The notes under the pieces: model-generated
What the model was told of the DNA's origin: nothing
Databases searched by the model: none
What the model saw: only the letters and a program-made list of their open reading frames with translations
From: an uncultured Bacilli bacterium
Lineage (GTDB): Bacteria > Bacillota_I > Bacilli_A > RF39 > UBA660
NCBI GenBank assembly: GCA_934096735.1
Contig: CAKOMS010000006.1
Coordinates: forward strand, 1 to 49,842
Length of the DNA: 49,842 bases
Reading direction: 5' to 3'
Position numbers and translations under genes: made by a program
Shown here: positions 24,859 to 33,157 of the stretch, one piece after another
Numbering within the stretch: position 1 is the stretch's first letter
Layout of the letters: each line of letters begins with the position of its first letter

Positions 24859-26142
24859 CTACCTTTTAATCTTTAATTGTAATTTTTTCTTATTACTTCT
24901 TTTATAATTTCTTTTTATAAATATGCTAATTAATGAAACCATAATAATAATTGCTATTATAAACATTACAAACAATACATTAAGTAATATATTATTCTTT
25001 TTCTTAATCTTTTCTTCTTCTTTAGTCTGTCTATTAACTATAATCTTATATGTTGTACTAGTCTTATCCTTACTAGTAACTCTAATAATTACTTCATTTG
25101 TACCATATTCCAATTTATCAGCACCAAGTATCTCTATTTGATCTTCGCTACTAGCAATAGGTTTCACAGAAATTTTAGTTACATTACTTTTTACAGATAG
25201 ATTATAAATAAAAATATTACTATCAAATTCTTTATCAAGTTTATATCCATCAACCACTAAATTTTCAAGTCTACTACTACCATTACTTTTATTGACTATA
25301 ATTTTATACTTAGTCTGAGAACCATTCTCAGCAAGAACATTTATATAAAATAAATTTTCACCAGATGCTACTGCAAACTCGCCACCACCTAATATTTTAG
25401 AAAATTCATAAGTAGGAATAGCATTAATTTTAATACTTTCTACATCTTTTCCAACATTCAAAGTATATTCATATACATCTTTACTAAATTTAGGACTAAA
25501 TTCATAACCTTCTACAATAAGACTTTTAAGAGTAGAATCATCACTTGCATCCATCCTATTTACATTTAAGGTATATGTAGTGGTATTACCACTTTGAGCA
25601 GTAACAATAATTAAAAATTCGTTCTTACCTTCATTTAAGTACACACTGCCAGATCCAGTAATTTTAGCAAGTGAATCATTACTTTCTGCAGTTATATTTA
25701 TTTTATCTATCGAATAAGGTACATTTACATCATACGTAAGTGTATCACTATTAAAAAGTTCACTCAATATACTAACCTCATCTATAGCAAGACTTTTTAA
25801 AGACGAATCATTTCCAAGCACATAAACATTTAAATCAGTTTTACAAGTATTTACCACTTCTTCATCTAATATAAAATCAATTGATACACTAATTTTAGAT
25901 ATTCCTTCTTTTAAAGCTATAACTTTATTATCTACCAAATTTATAACAGATTTATCTTCAACTTTGTAAGAAACTCTATAATCTTTTGTAGTATTAATAG
26001 CAATTAATGCCTCATCCCCTACACCAAGCTTTTCTTTTTCTAGTTCAATCATTGCACTATAATCGCCAACTGAACATGTAACGCCTGCATTAACAAATGT
26101 AGGAAATAACAAAATAGCAAAAACAACAAAATACTTTTTCAT
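24859..26142 (-). CDS. Surface protein with three cadherin-like beta-sandwich domains
   Basis: 427 residues. Signal peptide (residues 1-19, ending FVNAG), a bacterial-Ig-like N-terminal domain with two cysteines (VTCSVGD; NTCKTDL), then three repeats of about 88 residues. Each starts D-x-S-x-L-K/E-S/N-L-x-V-x-G-Y and ends T-x-Y-x-I-x-V-N-R/K (about 112-200, 202-289, 290-370), the Cadherin-like (PF12733) pattern. A C-terminal membrane helix (about 388-408) and a KRNYKRSNKKK tail anchor it. Sits just upstream of, and likely cotranscribed with, the HerA-like ATPase. Adhesive or structural role inferred. Confidence 0.88.
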   Translation of the reverse strand: MKKYFVVFAILLFPTFVNAGVTCSVGDYSAMIELEKEKLGVGDEALIAINTTKDYRVSYKVEDKSVINLVDNKVIALKEGISKISVSIDFILDEEVVNTCKTDLNVYVLGNDSSLKSLAIDEVSILSELFNSDTLTYDVNVPYSIDKINITAESNDSLAKITGSGSVYLNEGKNEFLIIVTAQSGNTTTYTLNVNRMDASDDSTLKSLIVEGYEFSPKFSKDVYEYTLNVGKDVESIKINAIPTYEFSKILGGGEFAVASGENLFYINVLAENGSQTKYKIIVNKSNGSSRLENLVVDGYKLDKEFDSNIFIYNLSVKSNVTKISVKPIASSEDQIEILGADKLEYGTNEVIIRVTSKDKTSTTYKIIVNRQTKEEEKIKKKNNILLNVLFVMFIIAIIIMVSLISIFIKRNYKRSNKKKLQLKIKR

Positions 26143-26243
26143 ACTAGCAAACCACCTTTATTATAAATAAATTATATCATAAGAATTAATTTTTTTATAC
26201 AAAAACATAAATTATATGATAAAATATTTTTGGATGTGAAAAT

Positions 26244-26882
26244 ATGGAATATAATAAAATAAAAAATGCAGAAGAAATAATAAGAAAAAGCGATTATTTA
26301 GTAAAAGATCCTTACAAATATAAAAATAAATGGAATGATTTTTTTGGTAATAATAATTCAATTTGTCTAGAACTTGGAATGGGACGAGGAGATTTTATCA
26401 TTAATATGGCAATAAATTATCCAAATATAAATTTTATAGGTCTTGAATTAAATTCTAGTCAAATGGTTAAAGCAGTTGATAAATTACAAAAAGTGCAAAT
26501 TAAGAATTTAAAATTAATAAATGCTGATGCTAGAGAAATAGATAAAATTTTCGGAAAAGAAATAAAAACTATTTATTTGACATTTTCAGAACCATGGCCT
26601 AAAAAAAGAGATGAAAGAAACAGATTTACTCACGAAAGTTATTTAAAACTATATGATAAAATTTTTAAAAGAGATAAACACATTATTCTAAAAACTGATA
26701 ATAAAGGATTATTTCAATATAGTCTTGAAACATTATCTCAATATTGGTACACTTTTGAAAGAGTTAGTCTAGACTTGTATAATGACGAAAATCCAATAAG
26801 AAATATTCCAACTGATTTTGAAAAAGAATATATAAAACAAAAAAGACCAATCTATTATTTAGACGCTAAATTTAAAAATTAG
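26244..26882 (+). CDS. trmB: tRNA (guanine-N7-)-methyltransferase
   Basis: 212 residues. Makes m7G46 in tRNA from SAM. SAM-binding LELGMGRGDFI, NFIGLELNSSQ, INADARE, then the TrmB signature TFSEPWPKKRDERNRF (usually DPWPKKRHxKRR) and IPTDFEKEYIKQKRPIY at the end. GGATGTGA lies five bases before ATG. Single-gene unit divergent from the cadherin-like gene and convergent with rpmA. Confidence 0.94.
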   Translation: MEYNKIKNAEEIIRKSDYLVKDPYKYKNKWNDFFGNNNSICLELGMGRGDFIINMAINYPNINFIGLELNSSQMVKAVDKLQKVQIKNLKLINADAREIDKIFGKEIKTIYLTFSEPWPKKRDERNRFTHESYLKLYDKIFKRDKHIILKTDNKGLFQYSLETLSQYWYTFERVSLDLYNDENPIRNIPTDFEKEYIKQKRPIYYLDAKFKN

Positions 26883-26913
26883 TTCATTTACGAATTAATT
26901 TTTTTAATTGCAT

Positions 26914-26937
26914 AAAAAAAGCATTTACATTATGCTT
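26914..26937 (-). terminator. Terminator of rplU-prp-rpmA
   Basis: On the minus strand AAGCAT, seven-base loop, ATGCTT, then six T. The stem begins in the last codons of rpmA and its stop codon lies at the loop. Confidence 0.8.
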
Positions 26938-27214
26938 CGTAAACGCTTACTTTCTTTTTATCTCTACCATATCTTTCAAATTTAACTACACCGTTAATCT
27001 TACTAAATAATGTATGATCTTTACCCATACCAACATTAGTTCCTGGATAAATTTTAGTACCTCTTTGACGATAAATAATAGAACCAGCTGTTACCATTTG
27101 ACCATCACTTGCTTTAGCACCTAATCTACGACCAGCAGAATCTCTACCATTTTTAGTAGAACCTTGAGCTTTAACGTGAGCAAATCTTTGAATATTAAGT
27201 TTTATAAATAACAT
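26930..27214 (-). CDS. rpmA: Ribosomal protein L27 with Prp-cleaved N-terminal extension
   Basis: 94 residues. MLFIKLNIQRF is a Firmicute-type leader; cleavage is expected after Phe11, leaving AHVKAQGSTKNGRDS as mature N terminus that reaches the peptidyl-transferase centre. The usual leader motif is LNLQFF, here LNIQRF. The L27 core GRDSAGRRLGAKASDGQ...VTAGSIIYRQRGTK is complete. The matching protease gene prp lies immediately upstream, supporting the cleavage. Confidence 0.97.
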   Translation of the reverse strand: MLFIKLNIQRFAHVKAQGSTKNGRDSAGRRLGAKASDGQMVTAGSIIYRQRGTKIYPGTNVGMGKDHTLFSKINGVVKFERYGRDKKKVSVYEA

Positions 27215-27217
27215 TTT

Positions 27218-27511
27218 CTACTCTCCTTTGCAAATTTTTATATTTTTTGGATATTGTAATTCTAATTCTTTTAATAAAGAAATCATATTTCGAATTATAG
27301 TATCTACAATTTCATTATGTACTAAAATATCAATTATAAATTCATTATTATCGACACAACTAATATAATCTTTATCAAAATTCATAATACAATTTACAGT
27401 ACAATTAATAATACTTGAGACACTAGCACATACAATATCTTTTCCATAATCATCATAATTAGCATGACCACTAACTACAATTTTATTTTCATTATATACA
27501 ACCTTTATCAT
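27218..27511 (-). CDS. prp: Ribosomal-processing cysteine protease Prp
   Basis: 97 residues. The catalytic pair is His16 in SGHANY and Cys28 in DIVCASVSS, 12 residues apart as in the S. aureus enzyme. Prp removes the N-terminal leader of L27 before ribosome assembly and is found only where L27 carries that leader. Placed between rplU (2 bases) and rpmA (3 bases), the canonical order. Confidence 0.93.
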   Translation of the reverse strand: MIKVVYNENKIVVSGHANYDDYGKDIVCASVSSIINCTVNCIMNFDKDYISCVDNNEFIIDILVHNEIVDTIIRNMISLLKELELQYPKNIKICKGE

Positions 27512-27513
27512 AA

Positions 27514-27813
27514 TTATTTATTAATTTTAGTTACAATTAATTTAGTATATGGTTGTCTATGACCTTGTTTCTTACGGAATTTCTTCTTAGGTCTATACTT
27601 GAAAACAATTATTTTTTTATCTTTTCCATGTTTATCAACTTTACACTCAACTGAAGCACCTTCAACATATGGATTACCTAGTACTCCATCAACAAATAAA
27701 ACATTTTCAAGTTTAACTGTGCTACCAACTTCAGCATCTAATTTTTCAACATAGATAACATCTTCTTCAGTAACATAATATTGTTTTCCACCAGTTTCTA
27801 CTATAGCTTTCAT
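27514..27813 (-). CDS. rplU: Ribosomal protein L21
   Basis: 99 residues. MKAIVETGGKQYYV opens the family; KYRPKKKFRKKQGHRQPYTKLIV is split as FKYRPKKKFRKKQGHRQ then PYTKLIV, the basic 23S-binding end. AGGAGG is eight bases upstream. First gene of rplU-prp-rpmA, preceded by a structured leader and a strong promoter. Confidence 0.97.
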   Translation of the reverse strand: MKAIVETGGKQYYVTEEDVIYVEKLDAEVGSTVKLENVLFVDGVLGNPYVEGASVECKVDKHGKDKKIIVFKYRPKKKFRKKQGHRQPYTKLIVTKINK

Positions 27814-27838
27814 TTCATACCTCCTTATTTAATATTAC

Positions 27839-27909
27839 TTTAAGTCGCGCCTTTAAGGTGACAATGTTCTTTAACCTCTTCAGAGCGGTTTTTTACGAAA
27901 TGACTTAAA
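27839..27909 (-). promoter_or_regulatory. L21 leader RNA (candidate autoregulatory element)
   Basis: In the rplU 5' untranslated region, TTTAAGTC and GACTTAAA (27909-27902 and 27846-27839) close a domain that holds two small hairpins, one around CTCTGAAGAG and one around CCTTAAAGG. The place and layout match the Firmicute L21 leader, thought to bind L21 and regulate this operon. No terminator is seen, so control would be at translation or RNA stability. Confidence 0.65.
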
Positions 27910-27917
27910 ACATATTA

Positions 27918-27946
27918 ATATTACCAAAAACTCACTGCAAAGTCAA
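27918..27946 (-). promoter_or_regulatory. Promoter of rplU-prp-rpmA
   Basis: Minus strand: TTGACT (27946-27941), 17-base spacer, TAATAT (27923-27918) with a TG one base before it. Confidence 0.75.
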
Positions 27947-27961
27947 GAATTATGCCAAATT

Positions 27962-28723
27962 TTACTGATTATCGAAATAATTTTTAATCATATTTTTCTC
28001 ACTAATATATTTATCACCAACTTTAAAATAATGATAAACATCTCTTCTTAAATCATCAACATATACACTATTATTTATTATCTTATTATAATTAAAATCA
28101 TATAAGTATCTCTCTAATATAAATCTATTATCTAAATACTTAACATTCCTAATATAAATGATTAATTTATATAACAAAAATATAATAATAATTAAATTAT
28201 CAAAATTATAAATATAATTAACAATTATAAATAATATAAAAAAAATAATGGATAACAATATATTAATTTTATTACTAAGTTTATATGAAAAAAACTTTTC
28301 TAATAATAAATGTATAATATTATTACCATCTAAAGGAATAATCGGAAGCGTATTAAAAATCATGATAGTTAAATTATATTGAATAAATAAATTATAGGTA
28401 ATGTTATTCATATAATTTTTAAAAAATAATAAAAAAACTAATAATATCATTTGATTAAATATACCTGCTATAGAAATAATTATATCTTTATTAATACTAG
28501 TATTAATTCTTTTATTAATTGTAGTAAAACCTCCAAAAGGAAAAAGTTCTATACTTGTAATTTCATACTTAAATAATTTAATAAATACTACATGTCCAAA
28601 TTCATGAACAATGCAAATAAAAAAAATAATACAGATATTTTTAATATAACCACATAAAAAACATAAACATAAAAATAAATAAGTAAAATTATTAATTCTA
28701 ACTTTTCTTATTAAGTTCATCAT
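27962..28723 (-). CDS. Site-2 protease family protein, SpoIVFB-like
   Basis: 253 residues. Polytopic M50 metalloprotease with zinc ligands HEFGH (40-44) and NTLPIIPLDG (124-133), the third-ligand motif. It sits between a SpoIVFA-like gene and rplU, exactly the B. subtilis place of spoIVFB, whose product cleaves pro-sigma-K inside the membrane. Here the C-terminal CBS domain is reduced. The start overlaps spoIVFA by 26 bases and lacks a clear ribosome site, suggesting coupled translation. Substrate unknown; sporulation cannot be deduced from the window. Confidence 0.88.
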   Translation of the reverse strand: MMNLIRKVRINNFTYLFLCLCFLCGYIKNICIIFFICIVHEFGHVVFIKLFKYEITSIELFPFGGFTTINKRINTSINKDIIISIAGIFNQMILLVFLLFFKNYMNNITYNLFIQYNLTIMIFNTLPIIPLDGNNIIHLLLEKFFSYKLSNKINILLSIIFFILFIIVNYIYNFDNLIIIIFLLYKLIIYIRNVKYLDNRFILERYLYDFNYNKIINNSVYVDDLRRDVYHYFKVGDKYISEKNMIKNYFDNQ

Positions 28724-29291
28724 AATCTATATATTTCCCATCTTTAAATAATACTAAATACATATAATTATCTTTAGTACTACCAATTAAAGTATCATTT
28801 TCTATATAATCATATAAATTAATATTTAAATTATGTAAATTACCATATAAATAATCTACTCCATCATTTCCTTGAATAATAACAGAATTTCCATAATCAT
28901 CTTTATCACCAACATATACAACAATTCCACCACATATAGAAGAAACTAAAGTATCATTCTCAGTAAATATTTTTATACCATCTTTATATTTTTCATTTTT
29001 ATTCAAAAGTATTTCTTTAGAACTAAACACAGTAGTGGCTTTATTAAAGCCACTAGGGATAATCTTCCCAATATTATCTTGATACCATTTATTAATCTTA
29101 GTAAATTTTAAATTCTCAGTAAAAACATATTTTTTTATGAATTCTTTATTACTTTCATCCAGTTTAAAAGAAATAAGTACACTAATAACTAAAATAATTG
29201 ATAAAAGTACTCTTAAAATTGAATATTTAAAATATTTATTGTTATTATTTGTCTTATCTTTCTTTAAATATTTACTTTCCGATGCATCCAT
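28698..29291 (-). CDS. SpoIVFA-like membrane protein with degenerate M23 domain
   Basis: 197 residues. Lysine/asparagine-rich N terminus, one membrane helix (about 31-47, ILRVLLSIILVISVLISF), and a C-terminal LytM/M23-like fold (SICGGIVVYVGDKDDYGNSVIIQGNDGVDYLYGNLHNL) in which the zinc-binding histidines are mostly missing, as in SpoIVFA. In Bacillus SpoIVFA holds SpoIVFB inactive in the outer forespore membrane. GGTGAA lies four bases before the ATG at 29291. Pairing with the protease gene is the main support. Confidence 0.82.
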   Translation of the reverse strand: MDASESKYLKKDKTNNNNKYFKYSILRVLLSIILVISVLISFKLDESNKEFIKKYVFTENLKFTKINKWYQDNIGKIIPSGFNKATTVFSSKEILLNKNEKYKDGIKIFTENDTLVSSICGGIVVYVGDKDDYGNSVIIQGNDGVDYLYGNLHNLNINLYDYIENDTLIGSTKDNYMYLVLFKDGKYIDYDELNKKS

Positions 29292-29335
29292 ATTATTCAC
29301 CACTTAATAATATGAAAAAGAAATAAATCTTAGAC

Positions 29336-30316
29336 TTATTTCTTCCTAACTAAAAGCATTCCATCTTCTTTTAAATTATTATACCTTCTTGTAAATATAC
29401 CAGGTTTTTTATATAAAGGTTTTGAAAATGTAATAATTTCTTCATCTCTTAGATCATACCTATCCACCGCACTAGCAGAAAATAATTCATCTCTCATACT
29501 TGAATTAAATATGTAATTTAAGAAAAGTACTCCACCACTTCTAACTCTATCTAAAAGTGGTTTTTCAAATTCTAATAATTTATCATATTCCCAAAAATCC
29601 CCGAATTTAAAATACATATAATCCATAATATTAGAAAGCAAAATATAATCATAATCACCTTCATAACTCTCATGTAAATTAGATATATCTAAACATCTAT
29701 AATTAATATTCGCTTTACCAATTAAATTTTTAAGCTTATTATAACTTTCTTCATCTTTAAGATAAGCATTACTACTAGTCATAAAATAACTTGTACACTC
29801 ATTCATAAAAAGTAAATCAAAAAGTCTAATTTTAGTACTATTTTCTCTTTGAATAGAACGATTAAATAAAGTAATTTCTTTCCAAAAAATTCTATATTTT
29901 TCATCCATAAAAGGTAACAAATCTAAAATAATTGCAGTTTCTTCTTCTGGAGTACAAAAAAATTGTAAATATTCCATCATTGCTAAAAAATTTTTATAAT
30001 CATATTTAAGTATCATCGCTCTTTTAAGCCCTAAAGAATAATATTCAGCAAGTCTATTAATATCAAAAGTATCTATATCTAATATACCATGATAAATTAA
30101 ATTAAAAGCATGATCTCCACTAGATAAAACAGACAACGCTCTATCTTTTCCAGTAAAATCCATCTCCCCAAGATAAGCTCCAATATTTTCATTGGTGCTT
30201 AAATAAGTCTTTTGAAATTCAGCAAAATGTTCTCCAACTAACTCACTTTTATTTTTTAATACCTGTGCACTAATTAAATACTTATACATAGATATCATTT
30301 TAGATAATTTTTCCAT
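29336..30316 (-). CDS. DUF3419 (BtaA-like) family protein
   Basis: 326 residues. LSVLSSGDHAFNLIYHGILDIDTFDINRLAEYYSLGLKRA is the SAM-binding motif of DUF3419, whose known member BtaA moves an aminocarboxypropyl group from SAM to diacylglycerol (betaine lipid). The C-terminal part has a methyltransferase-like YDYILLSNIMDYMY and SGGVLFLNYIFN. Low-GC bacteria carry this family without known betaine lipids, so substrate is open. Strong ribosome site GAGGGGG; a 16-base palindrome precedes it. Lies between a phase-variable gene and spoIVFA. Confidence 0.72.
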   Translation of the reverse strand: MEKLSKMISMYKYLISAQVLKNKSELVGEHFAEFQKTYLSTNENIGAYLGEMDFTGKDRALSVLSSGDHAFNLIYHGILDIDTFDINRLAEYYSLGLKRAMILKYDYKNFLAMMEYLQFFCTPEEETAIILDLLPFMDEKYRIFWKEITLFNRSIQRENSTKIRLFDLLFMNECTSYFMTSSNAYLKDEESYNKLKNLIGKANINYRCLDISNLHESYEGDYDYILLSNIMDYMYFKFGDFWEYDKLLEFEKPLLDRVRSGGVLFLNYIFNSSMRDELFSASAVDRYDLRDEEIITFSKPLYKKPGIFTRRYNNLKEDGMLLVRKK

Positions 30317-30331
30317 GTTTCCCCCTCTTTT

Positions 30332-30347
30332 TAACTAGTACTAGTTA
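30332..30347. promoter_or_regulatory. Perfect 16-base palindrome before the DUF3419 gene
   Basis: TAACTAGTACTAGTTA at 30332-30347 is its own reverse complement. It lies 16 bases before the ATG, just downstream of a -10-like GATAAAAT, the usual place of a repressor site at the transcription start. A hairpin without loop is unlikely to be a terminator. Confidence 0.45.
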
Positions 30348-30391
30348 TTTTATCACACTTTTAATATTTTACAAACAAAATAAATACATAT

Positions 30392-30417
30392 AAAAAGGTA
30401 TAAGCTATACTTATACC
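30392..30417 (-). terminator. Terminator of the G-tract gene
   Basis: Minus strand: GGTATAAG-TATAG-CTTATACC, then TTTTTA. An eight-base-pair stem 52 bases after the stop codon. Confidence 0.85.
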
Positions 30418-30468
30418 CATTTAGATTAAGAGAACTTTTCTATTTTTATGTCTTCGTTGACAAATATA

Positions 30469-32008
30469 TTAATTAATTTTTGTAATGTAAGGATCACTAT
30501 TAGAGCCACTACCACTACTAATTCTAACATCCTTTTTCAAAGTTATAACTGGCATTGTATAATGCAAATTATTTACAGCTGCAGTTGTTACTACATTACT
30601 ATCACTATAAGAAACTTGAGGAAATGTACGAATACCGTAATATCCAAATGGTGATAATGTCCAAACAGCAGTATCTGCCCCATAACTCTTATAAATAAGT
30701 TGTACTTCTTTACTCGTTAATAATCCTACTGGATAATCTAAAGCATTATTTCCGTAACCTTGTGTTCCTCCTGAATCAACCTTTAATGTAAATTGATCTT
30801 CCTTATCTTGACATGTTAATCTTGCATTATCACTGTAATAATCATTAAAATATATATAACCTGTTCCAGTTGGACTCCATCCTCCTAAGTCTGTTATATG
30901 TCTGTTATTACAATATATTGCATTTTCTAAATACTCCGTTACATTTGTCATATTATCTTTATACCAATTATCTACTACTGTCTTTATATTACTATTTGTT
31001 GTATTATAATTTAACATTTCATCTAATGCATTTTCTATTTTTTTACCGTTTGTTAATGTTATATATTGAATGCTTACGACCCTTCCAAAACCATAAAAAT
31101 AATAAACGGATGTACAACTTGTACTTGTACTTAGACATGTATAATGTTTATTAGCAGTAGGAGAATCCAAGCTTTCTGCACCATTTAAAGTATATGTTGT
31201 TCCGTCCCATGTTACATCACTTCCATAATAGTACATTGTTGGCGAAGACGAACCTCCACCTCCAGTATGTCCTCCACCTCCACTTCCACTTCCAGATCCA
31301 GCTGAAGTAGATGTAAACACTGTTCCATACATATATCCTACATATGCTAAAGAATTATCTTTTAAATTGAATTTAGTTCCATTTGAACCAGCATCAATCA
31401 CCGTATCTGTTCCTGTGTTTTTACATTTTGTGTCTTCTTTATATATTCCATTATAAATAAGTTTTACTCCATCTGTTTCAGTTGTTCTTCCTATTCTCCA
31501 ACAAAAATTATTAAAAACTATATTGAAACGATTAACATCATATCCAGTAGTTGAACCAGTATAATAATACACATCATTACCATCTTCATCAGTTGTTTTA
31601 GCAACTTGCCCATTATTGTTATAATCTTCTATTACTTTATCATAGACTTTTAATAAATCTTCATCAAAATATAAATAACAACTAATAGTTTTATCTGCAT
31701 CTACTGTAACCAAACCATTTTCATAAGTAAAAGTAGTATCTATTTTATTACCTTTATTATCTATACATGAAGACAATGTTTCATTTATTATATATTTTCC
31801 CTCCGGAAAAGCACTTGCTTCATTATAATTACCACTAGAATCCTTTACCATAATTGCAAAAAGATTATTAGATTTACTATCTAGTAATTTAATATCATCT
31901 AATGTATTATTTTTATTACCAAAACTCTTAATCCCTAAAAATAAAGTTATTACTTCTATTCCAAGAAGGAGTTTCACAACCCCCCCCCCGGAAGTCTATT
32001 TTTTTCAT
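30469..32008 (-). CDS. Large surface protein, out of frame at a G10 tract (candidate phase-variable gene)
   Basis: A strong GGAGG site precedes ATG at 32008, which opens MKKIDFRGG and then runs into ten G (31989-31980). In this sequence that frame stops 17 codons after the tract. One G fewer joins it to the 502-codon frame from 31977, giving about 512 residues with an immediate membrane/signal segment (VVKLLLGIEVITLFLGIKSF). The body has a Gly/Ser linker, eight or more Cys, and ends MPVITLKKDVRISSGSGSNSDPY, typical of paralogous surface proteins in uncultured Firmicutes. Own promoter and terminator. Function unknown; adhesion or immune evasion is inference. Confidence 0.75.
31980..31989. repeat. 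Run of ten C/G (G10 on coding strand)
   Basis: The only long G or C homopolymer in a genome segment dominated by A and T. It lies at codons 7-10 of the surface-protein gene, where a one-base change moves the gene in or out of frame. Confidence 0.85.
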
Positions 32009-32067
32009 TCTTATCAACCTCCGAGTAAATTTCTATAACATTTATATTATTTATCTTTCTATAGAGA

Positions 32068-32096
32068 ATAATACTAAAAATTAATATAGTTTTCAA
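32068..32096 (-). promoter_or_regulatory. Promoter of the G-tract gene
   Basis: Minus strand: TTGAAA (32096-32091), 17-base spacer, TATTAT (32073-32068). It begins right behind the mreD stop, so the surface gene is a separate unit inserted in the mre-spoIVF block. Confidence 0.65.
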
Positions 32097-32099
32097 GTA

Positions 32100-32516
32100 T
32101 TATTTTGTATTTTTAATAAATATATTACTCTTATTTACAAAACAGAAATAATAAATGATATAAAATATAATATTAATAGCTAATCCGTTTTTTATTATAT
32201 AAAAAATTCTATAAAAATCATTTTTAAATAAAACACTAGATACTACTACAAAAAATAATAAGTTTACTAAAATATTAACCATATATACTATAAACTTATC
32301 TTTATTAAATCTATCAAATAATTTATTTACTAAGTAAATCAAACTAAAAATAATTATATAAACATAATAAGTATTAAATAAAACAAAATCTAATAATAAT
32401 CCTACTAACAAATAATATTTAAAAGGTTTATTATACACATAAACTATCACAAAATAAGTAAAATATTTACCAAAACACCCTACTAAAATATCTAAAATAA
32501 GTAACAAAAAAATCAT
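32100..32516 (-). CDS. mreD: Rod shape-determining protein MreD
   Basis: 138 residues, short, with about five membrane helices and almost no soluble part. The order mreC-mreD with ATGA overlap is the main evidence, with the MreD-like GLLLDFVLFNTYYVYIIIFSLIYLVN. Part of the elongasome scaffold. mreB is not in the window. Confidence 0.75.
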   Translation of the reverse strand: MIFLLLILDILVGCFGKYFTYFVIVYVYNKPFKYYLLVGLLLDFVLFNTYYVYIIIFSLIYLVNKLFDRFNKDKFIVYMVNILVNLLFFVVVSSVLFKNDFYRIFYIIKNGLAINIIFYIIYYFCFVNKSNIFIKNTK

Positions 32517-33157
32517 GCATTTTCCCTCATTACTGTAACAAATTTAATTTTTTTAAAATTTATTTTATAATCTATTATTATTTGTTTTTCAATATCTTTA
32601 TTTACATTCTTTATATCTTTTACTACCCCTATAAATATATTTTCTCCAATATTACCAAGTCCACTAGTGTAAACTTCATCTCCAATAGAGATATCATTAT
32701 AATTTTCAATGTTATAAATAGAAAATTCATTATTATTATACTTTAATACTCCAACTGCATCATTAACTTTTACACTAATTTTAATATCTTTATTAGAAAT
32801 CATTTTTACAACACTATTATTTTTATTTACTTTACTAATTATTCCCACTAAAGTATTATCATAAATAACTGGATCATTAATATTAAAATGTAAATCACTT
32901 CCTCCTCTAATACTTATTTCATTCATATACCCATATATATCTTTAAATAAAATAGTAGTATTAACATAATCAGTATTATATTTATAAGATATATTATTAA
33001 ACTCTAATAGTTTATTATAATCTGATTTTAAATTATTACATTCTACATAAGTATCATTTGTAATTTTATAATTAAATAAATTAATTATAGGTTCTTTAAC
33101 AAGAAATAATATAAAAACAATAAAAAATAAATAATTTGATTTTAATACCTTATACAT
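32513..33157 (-). CDS. mreC: Rod shape-determining protein MreC
   Basis: 214 residues from the ATG at 33157, below the usual 270-290. One membrane helix (NYLFFIVFILFLVKEPIINLF), a short coil, then the MreC beta domain: DPVIYDNTLVGIISKVNKNNSVVKMISN and ISIGDEVYTSGLGNIGENIFIGVV, the family core. It organises peptidoglycan elongation. The ATG at 33157 is near the stop of the upstream gene (overlap of 8 bases); ATGs at 33175 and 33181 are possible. Confidence 0.88.
   Translation of the reverse strand: MYKVLKSNYLFFIVFILFLVKEPIINLFNYKITNDTYVECNNLKSDYNKLLEFNNISYKYNTDYVNTTILFKDIYGYMNEISIRGGSDLHFNINDPVIYDNTLVGIISKVNKNNSVVKMISNKDIKISVKVNDAVGVLKYNNNEFSIYNIENYNDISIGDEVYTSGLGNIGENIFIGVVKDIKNVNKDIEKQIIIDYKINFKKIKFVTVMRENA

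Noticed and set aside
31980..31989. G10 tract as a plain assembly error
   Set aside because: Cannot be excluded, but even with nine G a nine-base homopolymer at the start of a surface gene remains a contingency site, so the observation is kept.
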